Part shown: positions 16,201 through 24,227 of the stretch, one piece after another | How the letters are laid out: every line of letters begins with the position of its first letter | Position numbering within the stretch: the stretch's first letter is position 1 | Assembly: GCA_964551445.1 (NCBI GenBank) | Contig: CAZKCG010000013.1 | Span: 39,065 to 103,064 of the forward strand | From: DAOPXV01 sp964551445 | Lineage (GTDB): Bacteria; Muiribacteriota; UBA9980 | Reading direction: 5' to 3' | Length of the DNA stretch: 64,000 nt | Notes under the pieces: generated by a model | Database searches by the model: none | What the model was told of the DNA's origin: nothing | Seen by the model: the letters and a program-made list of their open reading frames with translations, nothing else | Program-made: the position numbers and the translations under genes

Positions 16201-18500
16201 ATATCGCCCGGAATTAGATTTATTATTTCGGTCATTATGGGAGTGAACCGTCTTATGTTAAGATTCATGTCGGTAAAGAGTACGCCGATCCTGGTGTTGT
16301 TGAAAAGGTTCGTGAGATCGTCGCCGGCTTTTATGAGGTCAACATTTTTATTATGTAATTCGTTATTTACGCTGAGAAGTTCCTGGTTCATCGATTGAAG
16401 CTCTTCCTTTGAAGTTTCGAGTTCCTCATTGGAGCTTTGCAGTTCTTCGTTGGATGAAAGGAGTTCCTCGTTGGCAAGTTTCAGTTCCTCATTGGACGCG
16501 TCGAGTTCCTCGGTTATTTCCTGGAGACATTCCTTCGTTGAATGAAGCTCGTCTTCGAGTTTGGATATATATATTTCTTTTTCTTCCTCGAATTCGACAG
16601 CCGATTTCGGTGAAAGATCAGATGTTGCGCTGCCCGACTTTTCAAAAATTATCATCATTGGCTGAGGTTCCGTTTCCAGCGCGAGAGGGATTATGGTTAT
16701 GTCGGTTTTTTCGAAATGAGAGTTCGCTTTTATTTCGACGCCCTCTAAAACAACCTTCTTTTTTTTAGCCGCCGCTTCTTTTAAAGCGATAGTCAGGGGC
16801 AGTTTCAGGCCTTCACGGGCCATCTGGAAAATGTTAAGGCTTGCGTCGCCCACCGGCGGCTCGAGATATTTTCCGGTTTTGCCGTGAGTGTAGACTATTT
16901 CAAATTTTTCATTAACGACTGCGGCTGAAGGCGAGAACTCTTTAAGAAGCGTTTTTTCGGTTATCTCCTTTAAGCTCATTTCTTTTTTTATTGTTTCGAT
17001 GGCATTTTTATCCTGATTGTTTTTCTTTTTAAATTTTTCGAAATTCATTTCTGATATGAATTTGGCTATTTTTTTGTCAGATCCGCACTGGAATATTTTC
17101 CATTTTTTATCTATTTCCGTGAAAAAACTTGAAAAACCCCAGAGATTTTCGACGTTTCCAAGAAACAGGAACCCTTTCGGATTAAGCGAGTAATAAAAAG
17201 TCGATATGACCTTTTTTTGCGCTTCGTGCCCGAGATAGATCATAACGTTCCGGCAGCTTATGAGATCCATTTTTGAGAACGGCGGGTCCTTGATGAGGTT
17301 TTGTTCCGAAAAAATGATCATTTCTCTTATTTCTTTGGATATTTTATATGATTCTCCGCTTCTTTCAAAAAAGCGTTCCAGCCTTTCAGCGGGAATGATT
17401 TTGACTATTTTTTCAGAATAGACGCCTTTTCTGGCGATGTCGAGCGCTCTGTAATTTATGTCGGTCGCAAATATTTTAAAATCTATATTTTCGCCGGCCA
17501 GTTCCTGATTCTCTTTTAAAAGCATCGCTATAGAATATGCTTCTTCGCCGGTCGAACATGCCGGGATCCACACGCGCACAGGCGTATCGGGATTTTTGGC
17601 TTTCAAAAGCGCCGGGATGACTTTTTTTTCCAGTATTTCAAAAGCTTCTATGTCCCTGAAAAAACTCGTTACGCCTATGAGCATTTCTTTGAAAAGCGTT
17701 TCAACCATAAAATTGTTGATCTCGAGTTTTTTTATGTATTCTTCTATTCCGTCAAGCCCGTTAATAGCCATCTGCCGTTTTATTCTGCGCGTTATAGTAG
17801 CGTCTTTATATTGTGTAAAATCGTGTCCGAACCGGTTTTTTAATATTTGAAAGATCTTCGGCAGAAATATTTCCAAAAGGTCGTTCTCGTCTTTTTGCAG
17901 CGCGAGGTTCTGACGGTATTCGATAAGTTTTCCAGCCATCTGGCCGGGCTGGAGAACATAGTCGATAAGGCCTGTTTCAATAGCATTTTGAGGCATGCCC
18001 TCGAATTTAGCCGTTAGCGGGTCCTGGGCTATTACCATTCCGTATTTTTCTTTTATGGATTCTATTCCAAGCGACCCGTCAGAGCCGGTTCCTGATAAAA
18101 TTATTCCGGCCGCTCTGCATTCGAAGTTATCAGCGAGGGAACTGAAAAAAAAATCGACGGGCAAAGATTGCGTCATTTCACGCATCTGATCGTAAGGGAT
18201 AAGTTTAAATTTAGCATTTTCAATGAAGGCGAAGTTTTTTGGCGGGATCACATAGACGCAGCCCGGCTCGAGACCAAGCCCCGGTTCGATGGTTAAAACC
18301 CTCATATTCGTGTGTTTCTGGATGATATCGCCGAGCACGCTTTTGTGGTCGGGGCTCAGGTGCTGTATAATGACGAAAGCCATTCCGATATCGGAAGGAG
18401 TATGGTTGAAGAATTGTTCGAGCGCGTCGAGGCTTCCCGCGGAGGCCCCGATGCCGACGATCATGAAAGTGCCGCTGTCCTGATTTTTTAAAAGGCTCAT
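13236..18500 (-). CDS. CheB-CheR-PAS-GAF hybrid histidine kinase with receiver
   Basis: A single 1754-residue signalling protein. Domains in order: CheB methylesterase (about 10-190; S20, H47 and D141 are the catalytic triad), CheR methyltransferase (about 205-480; SAM-site ACSTGEEAYS at 314-323, CRNVMIYL at 416-423), a coiled coil of NEEL/SNEEL heptads (about 637-727), a PAS_10 and three further PAS domains (about 728-1225), GAF (about 1225-1370), HisKA with H1393 in MSHELRTP, HATPase_c with GAGLGLAIV, and a C-terminal receiver with D1683 in LMDGQMP. CheB-CheR-PAS fusions are known; addition of a complete kinase and receiver is a longer version. All catalytic residues inspected are present. 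No membrane segments, so it is cytosolic. It is alone in its transcription unit with its own promoter. Confidence 0.93.
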   Translation of the reverse strand: MSLLKNQDSGTFMIVGIGASAGSLDALEQFFNHTPSDIGMAFVIIQHLSPDHKSVLGDIIQKHTNMRVLTIEPGLGLEPGCVYVIPPKNFAFIENAKFKLIPYDQMREMTQSLPVDFFFSSLADNFECRAAGIILSGTGSDGSLGIESIKEKYGMVIAQDPLTAKFEGMPQNAIETGLIDYVLQPGQMAGKLIEYRQNLALQKDENDLLEIFLPKIFQILKNRFGHDFTQYKDATITRRIKRQMAINGLDGIEEYIKKLEINNFMVETLFKEMLIGVTSFFRDIEAFEILEKKVIPALLKAKNPDTPVRVWIPACSTGEEAYSIAMLLKENQELAGENIDFKIFATDINYRALDIARKGVYSEKIVKIIPAERLERFFERSGESYKISKEIREMIIFSEQNLIKDPPFSKMDLISCRNVMIYLGHEAQKKVISTFYYSLNPKGFLFLGNVENLWGFSSFFTEIDKKWKIFQCGSDKKIAKFISEMNFEKFKKKNNQDKNAIETIKKEMSLKEITEKTLLKEFSPSAAVVNEKFEIVYTHGKTGKYLEPPVGDASLNIFQMAREGLKLPLTIALKEAAAKKKKVVLEGVEIKANSHFEKTDITIIPLALETEPQPMMIIFEKSGSATSDLSPKSAVEFEEEKEIYISKLEDELHSTKECLQEITEELDASNEELKLANEELLSSNEELQSSNEELETSKEELQSMNQELLSVNNELHNKNVDLIKAGDDLTNLFNNTRIGVLFTDMNLNIRRFTPIMTEIINLIPGDIGRPLAHTVNNISDKYDIMKELTEVSKSLLSREKEIMTNDGSSYLMRIMPYYTLDKKIAGFVITFSNITELKRLGDDLREAQERFFSFMEQNPSVAFIKDEDDRVLFTNNCFRELFGGDPTGKRTIDFLPPEVAENMIENDKKALREGRAMAIETVIGRDGKTRIFETHKFRLDRGNKKPLLGGMAMDITARTNFEKQIKIYYDIVENMQVGLFLYRLDDINDADSLRMIAVNPYSSTGLGLKKEDMIGKKIGEIFPGLKERGIHEKYADVVRNNKPVEFDDFYYGDDRILLSCFSVKAFPLPDDSVAVLFENVSEKKLYEENLKLFKTIIESSHEAIAISDAAGKLIYINPAHEKLFGRNLEEAQKMNYLDYYPPESIEKLNARAPMLAGGESWEGEIEVFDKAGRRFLLLESDGGVLDRNGKMSYGFGFMRDITLKKQSELERETINIISRMFLYSGSLDEIYRELPAILAQSLNFPVVTIELYDRKKAEMVFKGIHGLDPGLAGTRVPASETLSGMVAETGEPLLELNAPHRPEYKFKILRELSIRTFICVPIKTNERVFGTLALADTAGRQGMEFVFHLLQIIAGHIALEMERKISESELLSARDMAEAANTAKSHFLANMSHELRTPMNGIMGFATLLSSTKLGDTQKEFLDIIQLSSSHLLDLINDILDFSKIEAGKLRLEKEPVNVAELARKTVDMLSDLAVKKGLAVNCDSSSIDFDILGDGLRLKQIITNLLTNAIKFTNTGSVSVRVTERERIGNISILKLSFTDTGIGIDEKKIPEIFERFHQIDDSSTKRHSGAGLGLAIVKGLVDMMEGKVSVESAIGGGSRFTVEIPFEIAEDVSYDALSAKKIIDIEKIGKIKILLAEDDRISQLLIKTIAGEHEWDITIAQNGLEALQHFQNEHFDIILMDGQMPEMDGFEATAEMRKLETADSKKRTPVIAMTAYAMPGDRQKCIDSGMDDYISKPIDSDEFIEKILKFFR

Positions 18501-18558
18501 TTTTACGCACGGACCTTTTGAATAAATTCAAAAAACATTATTAAATAAATTACGAAAC

Positions 18559-18588
18559 ATTTTAACATTAAAACCAGTTTTTTTTCAA
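18559..18588 (-). promoter_or_regulatory. Sigma70-type promoter for the hybrid kinase
   Basis: On the minus strand TTGAAA (18588-18583) and TAAAAT (18564-18559) are separated by 18 bases. The predicted start of transcription leaves a leader of about 50 bases before ATG 18500. Confidence 0.55.
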
Positions 18589-18610
18589 GTAATAATTTGA
18601 GTAAAAAGGC

Positions 18611-18648
18611 AAAATAAAACCGCCGGTTTTTAAATGTCAACCGGCGGT
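18611..18648 (-). terminator. Intrinsic terminator of the pseudopilin operon
   Basis: Read on the minus strand, ACCGCCGGTT and AACCGGCGGT form a perfect 10-bp stem followed by TTTATTTT. It lies about 40 bases past the last pseudopilin stop and just upstream of the kinase promoter. Confidence 0.8.
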
Positions 18649-18689
18649 CCTATATATAAAGATACTTTTTTAATTATTGTTTCGACGGG

Positions 18690-20537
18690 TCATTTAAATA
18701 ATTCTTTAGCGTCATTCGCGCTCTGATCGCCTGAGGACGTTTCGTAGGGTATTTTGAAATTATCGCAAACGTTCTGGAGGCGGTCCTTCGCGCCGGCGAC
18801 CTGAACGAATTCTTTTTTCGCGGAATCCCATTTTGCGCCGGTAAGATAACTTCTTGCCATGACGTTGATAAGGTTATTGATGGTATCCGGCACTTCTTTA
18901 GCCATCGCGTCTTTAGCCTCATCGCGGCTGCCGAATTTGGTAGGGGTGCCGTTGACTATCTTCGCGACAGCGTCGCTTGCGATGCCGGCGATCGCGCTAG
19001 TAAGACCGCTTTCGAGCATTGAAAGGGCGCCCTGAACGACCACCCGGCCGGCGTCGTCAAGGTTCGATTCGCGCAATACGTTTTCCACTCCGCAATTTTC
19101 CTTGACGATTTTCAAAACTTCCTGCGCTTTTTCTTCAGTCACTTTTTTTACTATCTCGGCGCTGCAGTAACCAAGGGCATCGGCTTTCAACGCGCCTCTC
19201 ATAACGTCGCAAAGGTTTGCGTTATATGCGTTAACTATATCGCCGAATTTTTTCGTGTCGCCCGCGGCGCTATAGATATTATTTCTTACGTTGTCGATTA
19301 TGGCGAGGTACCTGCCCTGATCGGTAGCGGTCGCGACGTTGTTTTTAAAATCTTCGAAGTAATTAACGTCTATTCCGAATCTTCTAAAGTCGCCGGAATG
19401 TTTTTGAATGAGAGCTTCAATCTCTGCGTTGGTAAGAGCTCTGTTAAGTATCTTGTTTTTTATGACCTCGGCCTGATTTCCCGCGGCGTCAACATAATCG
19501 CCGACCAGGGCCGCGGCTATTCCGACGCTTGTTTTTTTCGCGTTATCCGCGGCGTCATACATTATTTTCGCGAAATTGTTCTTTGTCTGGTTTATCATGT
19601 TCTGTATCTGAGAGTCGTTTACGTACTTGGAATATAGCTCGTCGGCGTGTACCATTAACTTGTCGACGAGCGCCAGCATAAGTTTATCCATAAGCATTTT
19701 TTTCGCGTCCGTGAGAAGGTCCGGAATGAGGGTCTTGAAATTGGTAACCCATTTAAAAGCGTCCACGGCTGAAGCGAAATCGAGTTTTTGCGGGGGCGAG
19801 AGCGTCACGCCGACGATCTCTTTTGTGAAAACGGGGTTTACGTTCCAGTTCGGCTGGTTTTTATAAGCCACTTCATCTTTTATATAAATTATGTCCTGGT
19901 TTTTAGATTTTTGCGCGTCAGCGACGAGCACGTTGGCCATTTTCGATTCTACCTCTATTCCGACGGCCATTGTGTGGCTGGTGCTTTCCATGCCGGGGAT
20001 GGGTATCCTTTTTAATTTTATGGCTTCAACGTTTTTTACGGGATTGTTTTTGGATTTTATATCGCCGACCGTGTACATTTCAAATATTTTATCGTCTTTT
20101 TTAAATGTTTTCGCGAAATCGACCTTATAGACCGATCTTACGAATTCGCGGGTGGCCGGATTATAAACGCTCTCAATTTTTTCCATCGATATTTTATCCG
20201 ACGCTTTTATGTCGGGGTTTTCAATGAAGCGGAATATCGAGATGGATTGCCCGCTGGAGCTGATCTTGACGCATGGTGTAAGAAGCGGCCCCGCCGGAGT
20301 GGAAATAAAGATCTCGCCGCGTCTGGCTGATTTTATATCGCCGCTTAAATACTGGATCACCATGGTAGTGTTTTCCGCCGTCTGGCTGTGCTGGACCATG
20401 GTCGTGACCTGCTGGTTCTGAGACGAGGTGAATTTCACGTAACTCGCTATTACCATCGAAAATGCCGTCAGAGCCATAAGCGTTTCCAGTATCGTGAAAC
20501 CCGTTTTTGTCTTGAAAAATGAAGATAATTTTATCAT
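18690..20537 (-). CDS. Very large PilW/GspJ-type minor pseudopilin
   Basis: The N-terminus KTKTGFTILETLMALTAFSMV is a class III (prepilin) signal: cleavage after Gly before Phe with Glu at +5, then a hydrophobic helix. Residues about 40-230 follow the usual J/W-type pseudopilin layout (ENTTMVIQYLSGDIKSARRGE). The product is 615 residues, whereas minor pseudopilins are normally around 200. The extra C-terminal part of roughly 350 residues is mainly helical, Ala/Lys/Asp-rich, and contains a few cysteines (for example NLCDVMRG, GYCSAE, ENCGVE). It is not recognised. The start has GGAGGGG seven bases upstream. It is last in the cluster and is followed by a terminator. Probable role: part of a pilus or secretion pseudopilus tip. 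Confidence 0.72.
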   Translation of the reverse strand: MIKLSSFFKTKTGFTILETLMALTAFSMVIASYVKFTSSQNQQVTTMVQHSQTAENTTMVIQYLSGDIKSARRGEIFISTPAGPLLTPCVKISSSGQSISIFRFIENPDIKASDKISMEKIESVYNPATREFVRSVYKVDFAKTFKKDDKIFEMYTVGDIKSKNNPVKNVEAIKLKRIPIPGMESTSHTMAVGIEVESKMANVLVADAQKSKNQDIIYIKDEVAYKNQPNWNVNPVFTKEIVGVTLSPPQKLDFASAVDAFKWVTNFKTLIPDLLTDAKKMLMDKLMLALVDKLMVHADELYSKYVNDSQIQNMINQTKNNFAKIMYDAADNAKKTSVGIAAALVGDYVDAAGNQAEVIKNKILNRALTNAEIEALIQKHSGDFRRFGIDVNYFEDFKNNVATATDQGRYLAIIDNVRNNIYSAAGDTKKFGDIVNAYNANLCDVMRGALKADALGYCSAEIVKKVTEEKAQEVLKIVKENCGVENVLRESNLDDAGRVVVQGALSMLESGLTSAIAGIASDAVAKIVNGTPTKFGSRDEAKDAMAKEVPDTINNLINVMARSYLTGAKWDSAKKEFVQVAGAKDRLQNVCDNFKIPYETSSGDQSANDAKELFK

Positions 20538-20562
20538 AAAGACCCCTCCAGTAGAAAATTAT

Positions 20563-21042
20563 TTATAATACATAATCCCTTGTAACAAGAGCTTTAAGTG
20601 TGACGTAACGCTGATCGCCGCCTGAGAACGTGCCGTCGTACCACCATACGAAAACCGTTACCATTACCATATCAGGGTCATTATTCATGTATGCGATGGT
20701 GGTCTGGCGCTTGAATTTTTTATAGATGTCGCTGCTGTATGCGGTACCGGCGGTATTAGTTTGTGCCGTGACCTGTATCTCCGGCTCAGGCTTATTGAGG
20801 CCGTTCTTCAAAAGCGTTTTCAGCTCGAGGTAGGAAACGGATTTGTATTCCTCGACCTTTTCCTGGGCCAGTCTCAGGGCGATCTGAACGTCGTCGGTGT
20901 GTATGGTGTATTTTTTAATGGATGTAAAAAGGTTGATGGAAGGCATTATTGCCAGAGCTATTATGCCGATGGCTATCAGAACTTCCAGAAACGACACCGC
21001 GCGCCTGTTAAGTTTTAATAATTTCCTTGTTGTGATAAGCAT
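20563..21042 (-). CDS. PilV/GspI-type minor pseudopilin
   Basis: A 159-residue protein whose N-terminus NRRAVSFLEVLIAIGIIALA is a prepilin signal with Ala at -1, Glu at +5 and a long hydrophobic helix. The downstream RLAQEKVEEYKSVSY fits the I/V-type minor pilins, and the length is normal for the family. Ala rather than Gly before the cleavage site is tolerated by prepilin peptidases but less common. A site AAAGGAGAG lies upstream of the start. It sits between the PilX-like and PilW-like genes with gaps of 18 and 25 bases, the usual V-W-X neighbourhood. No prepilin peptidase, assembly ATPase or major pilin lies in the window. Confidence 0.8.
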   Translation of the reverse strand: MLITTRKLLKLNRRAVSFLEVLIAIGIIALAIMPSINLFTSIKKYTIHTDDVQIALRLAQEKVEEYKSVSYLELKTLLKNGLNKPEPEIQVTAQTNTAGTAYSSDIYKKFKRQTTIAYMNNDPDMVMVTVFVWWYDGTFSGGDQRYVTLKALVTRDYVL

Positions 21043-21060
21043 AGCGCGTTCTCTCCTTTA

Positions 21061-23289
21061 CTATTTCACCTTTGAAATTTTATATGTGCTGAACTGTGAT
21101 GAAAGGATAGCACGGTATCTGTCTGGCATATACCTTCCGACGTACGGTATCAACGACAGGAATGAACATGTGGTAACTTCCGGTGTGTACCAGATGGTAA
21201 GATCTCTCATTATTTCCGAAGGGCTGAATTCTTCGCAGACGAAATTTCCTATTATATTTGTGTCTCCGCCTGAAGCCACGCCAGTTTTCGCGTAAACCGG
21301 CGATAAAATGCGGCAGTTGGCCTGCGTCCTTAATTTTCCCATGCATATTATCGAGAAAGGAACGCTTCTGTCGCCGTCTTTGGGTTTATGGATTATATCT
21401 CCGGTAACGGTAAGATCGCCGTTGACGACTATCTGGCCCGCGCCGTAAAAAGTCCCGGAGATGGATGCGCCGCCTTCGATGTAGTAAACGCCGTCTATCT
21501 GAATGACCCCGGCGCTGTCGCGTATCGTTGAGTCGTTATTGAAGTCGGTTCCGCTTTCAAAAACGAGAGTGGCTTTTTTCTTGTATTGGTCGGGCATATA
21601 AATATTTTCGATTATTCCCTTGGTTTCGGCCTGCGCCTCTTTTTCAAAGAAAGAATAAGAATACCCGGCTTCCTTGGTTTTGTAGTAATAAACGCCCGCG
21701 CCGACGGGCACGAAAACGATGTAGAAAGTGAACCCGACGCCGTATACGTGGGTAAAACTCTTTGTAACGTTTCCGCTGACCTTCATGTTAAGCGGTGGTG
21801 AAAGACACCAGTCGCCGAACAACTGGGTTTTACCTTTGCCCGATGAAAGGCCGGCGACAACCTTGACTATGCCGACGACGCCTAAGGGCGGGACGGAAAC
21901 AAACGGGAACCAGGGTATGCCGTCGCACGGTATGCCCATTAAATATGCCGAAGGCAGATAGCAGTCGCCCGCGCCGTAATTTCCGAACATCGTGATCGCC
22001 GGGGTATGACCGGGATAGAGAAGAAGAAGATCGTTAAGCCCGGTCGGTATCTGTTGTTTTCCGGCGCCGCCTATGAAACAGAGACCGGGAAATCTGACTA
22101 TGTTCATGCTGAAAAGACCTTTGAAAAATTCGAGAATATCGCCGATGTTGAAAGCGCCTTTATAGTCCGGGTCGAGGTTTAAGTTCATCAGTTTGAATTT
22201 GCCGCCGCCGGTATTGCACCACGCGTCGGGGCTATGGACGGTGTTATTTTTATTGAGCCAGTAAAAAGTATAGAGCGGGTTCGGCGCGGCCAGGTCGACG
22301 ACCTTTACGTCGCGCGTCGCTTCTATCACGGTAACTATGGGTATGCTTGTTCCGCTCGGGACGAATTCAACTCTGCAGTTGTAATAAAGCGTGGCGAATT
22401 TTTCTATTATTATGTCGGCTTTTATCGGGATAAGCGATGGCAGTTTAAGCTGATCGACGATCTTTTCCAGCGCTTTCGAGAGCATCTGGCCGACGTTTAT
22501 CTCAATGGTTAAAAACTGGCTTAAACATTTTGCCAGTATATCGCCGATAGGTATCGGAATACCGAAAATACTTATTTTCAAGCCTTTTAAAAAGCCGCTC
22601 AGGTCGATCTTAAATTTTATATCGTTGAGCCCCAGAAAGTCAAAAAGCTGGTTTCCGAGACTTTTAAGCCAGTCTTTAAGGAATGTGTCGTCAACGACGG
22701 CTCCGGGCCAGAGCACAGAGCCGCTGTCGGAGACGACCGGCTTCATGTCTTTTATCATCATCGTGCATTCGACCTTGGTCCTGCCGTCGTCGCCGCCGAG
22801 TTCCCTTATGAACTGGGTCACGCCGAGGGCCTGGGCGTTTAATTTCTGCTGGCTCCAGGTCGGTGACAGGCCGAGAGTGTCAGGCGACAGGCTTATATCG
22901 GCGTTGATGCCGGAGACGCCCGTCCCCGAACTGGTTCCGCCGGTAACTACGATCCCCGGAACGCGCATTTTAAGATACCATGAAGAAGATGGATTTCCGA
23001 GCATGGAAATAACGTTTTTGACAAGTTCTACAGGATTCATGTTCCCGAGAGCGTTCATTTCGGAACGGACCTTATAAGTGGCGGCTTCTATGGCAGCCTC
23101 GCCGAGAAGCCTTGCTTTTTCAACGTTAACGATGTGAAATGTTTTTGCATCCTGGTTCTTCGAGAAATTCATCATGAAAAAAGCCATCATAGCCATGACG
23201 AAAACAAGCGCGAGCACAAGCGGGATAACGAATCCGCGCCGGTACTTTCTGAAAATATTTAAAAATTCTTTTGAGTAGTAATGTTTCAT
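21061..23289 (-). CDS. Very large PilX/GspK-like pseudopilin with beta-helix-like C-terminus
   Basis: The N-terminus KYRRGFVIPLVLALVFVMAMM and the following NQDAKTFHIVNVEKARLLGE match the PilX_N/GspK type (hydrophobic helix without Glu at +5, then an AEAAI-like helix EAAIEAATYKV). At 742 residues it is more than twice the usual size. The middle part is Gly/Pro/hydrophobic with no known motif. Near 590-660 the pattern IQIDGVYYIEGGASISGTFYG, VVNGDLTVTGDI is that of polymer-forming/bactofilin-like or beta-helical repeats. GspK forms the pseudopilus tip in type II secretion, so a tip position is likely. The TPR-like gene lies just upstream and the V-type gene just downstream. Confidence 0.65.
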   Translation of the reverse strand: MKHYYSKEFLNIFRKYRRGFVIPLVLALVFVMAMMAFFMMNFSKNQDAKTFHIVNVEKARLLGEAAIEAATYKVRSEMNALGNMNPVELVKNVISMLGNPSSSWYLKMRVPGIVVTGGTSSGTGVSGINADISLSPDTLGLSPTWSQQKLNAQALGVTQFIRELGGDDGRTKVECTMMIKDMKPVVSDSGSVLWPGAVVDDTFLKDWLKSLGNQLFDFLGLNDIKFKIDLSGFLKGLKISIFGIPIPIGDILAKCLSQFLTIEINVGQMLSKALEKIVDQLKLPSLIPIKADIIIEKFATLYYNCRVEFVPSGTSIPIVTVIEATRDVKVVDLAAPNPLYTFYWLNKNNTVHSPDAWCNTGGGKFKLMNLNLDPDYKGAFNIGDILEFFKGLFSMNIVRFPGLCFIGGAGKQQIPTGLNDLLLLYPGHTPAITMFGNYGAGDCYLPSAYLMGIPCDGIPWFPFVSVPPLGVVGIVKVVAGLSSGKGKTQLFGDWCLSPPLNMKVSGNVTKSFTHVYGVGFTFYIVFVPVGAGVYYYKTKEAGYSYSFFEKEAQAETKGIIENIYMPDQYKKKATLVFESGTDFNNDSTIRDSAGVIQIDGVYYIEGGASISGTFYGAGQIVVNGDLTVTGDIIHKPKDGDRSVPFSIICMGKLRTQANCRILSPVYAKTGVASGGDTNIIGNFVCEEFSPSEIMRDLTIWYTPEVTTCSFLSLIPYVGRYMPDRYRAILSSQFSTYKISKVK

Positions 23290-23336
23290 AACAGATCACA
23301 TCCAGATAGTATTGATAAATGTGGCATGACCTCAGC

Positions 23337-24158
23337 TTATTTCATGTCGGGGGTCTTGAAGTCGGAGTTTCCGGCATTGGGAGCCTTGAAATCGGATTTT
23401 CCGGTATCGGCCTTTAAAAAAGTCTTCATCGCGGTGTCCGATTTAGGATAAGCCTTTTTCAGCGAATCGCCGATATCGGGGAAAGCTTTGAAATAAAGCT
23501 GGGCGTTGACGGCGAGCATGGCGTTTTGGGCTTTGGCTTCCTGTACCGCGTCACCTGTTTTTTTGTAAATGTCGGTTAAATAACCCAGTGCTAGCGATCT
23601 TAAATAAATATTGGTCGATTTGTCGGCGAGGTTCGCGAATAATTCGGCGGCTTCTTTATATCTGCCTTTTTTGTAGAGGTCTGAGGCCTGAAGGAATACC
23701 GGGTGTTGTTCCGCCTGCTGCATCAGCGGCACCATGGCGGTGTTGAAACCGCTTGCGTCTATCATGGGCTTGATATTGGCGTCAAAAAACTCATTGTAAG
23801 CGGACTGTTTCATCGGCTCGAGGGGCGTGAGCGTCGATTTGTAATATTCGCCGTCATCCCATGTGAAGTTATTGAGACCCGCCACGGCTTTTATATGGGA
23901 CGCCTTGTTTTTAGCCGGAACGCGGCTTTTTCCGCCGAAAAGCGGTCCGTTGTCGATATTTGAGTAACTGCTCGAATCGGAGGTCGTTTTAGATGAAGCG
24001 TTTTTGACCTTTTTATTGAACGAAAAACCGTCCGACGATCTTTTTGAAGACCGGCTTGAAGAACTGTCTGAACCGCCATAAAGAAAATAGATCACCGCCG
24101 CGATGATTATGAGCAGAAGTATTATTAATAGCCATTTAAGGCCGCCGTTTTCTTCCAT
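23337..24158 (-). CDS. Membrane-anchored TPR-like protein of the pseudopilin cluster
   Basis: The 273-residue product has one N-terminal membrane segment (about 9-27, WLLIILLLIIIAAVIYFLYG) followed by a Ser-rich linker to about residue 90. Residues about 130-235 form paired helices in a TPR-like pattern (FLQASDLYKKGRYKEAAELFANLA, then LRSLALGYLTDIYKKTGD). The C-terminus contains short near-repeats (KSDFKAPNAG, NSDFKTPDMK). A TPR-like membrane protein next to pseudopilins may act as an assembly or pilotin-like factor, but this is inference. It is the first gene after its own promoter, with CGGAG upstream of the ATG. Not a member of any family I can name. Confidence 0.6.
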   Translation of the reverse strand: MEENGGLKWLLIILLLIIIAAVIYFLYGGSDSSSSRSSKRSSDGFSFNKKVKNASSKTTSDSSSYSNIDNGPLFGGKSRVPAKNKASHIKAVAGLNNFTWDDGEYYKSTLTPLEPMKQSAYNEFFDANIKPMIDASGFNTAMVPLMQQAEQHPVFLQASDLYKKGRYKEAAELFANLADKSTNIYLRSLALGYLTDIYKKTGDAVQEAKAQNAMLAVNAQLYFKAFPDIGDSLKKAYPKSDTAMKTFLKADTGKSDFKAPNAGNSDFKTPDMK

Positions 24159-24196
24159 TTATAAAGCTCCGTAAAAATAAAATAGCGTCTAATTTT

Positions 24197-24225
24197 ATTA
24201 TAACAAATAAATGACGCTTTGTCAG
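24197..24225 (-). promoter_or_regulatory. Promoter of the pseudopilin cluster
   Basis: On the minus strand CTGACA (24225-24220) and TATAAT (24202-24197) are 17 bases apart, immediately after the polC stop. The predicted leader is about 30 bases, so the pseudopilin genes form a separate unit from polC. Confidence 0.6.
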
Positions 24226-24227
24226 TA

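Noticed and set aside
16409..16768. 119-codon plus-strand frame opposite the kinase coiled coil
   Set aside because: It is the antisense of the repeated NEEL heptads; its repetitive wording comes from the coding strand.
24184..24218. AGCGTC/GACGCT hairpin after polC as a terminator
   Set aside because: The promoter hexamers of the pseudopilin cluster (CTGACA and TATAAT) overlie the hairpin and explain this sequence better.
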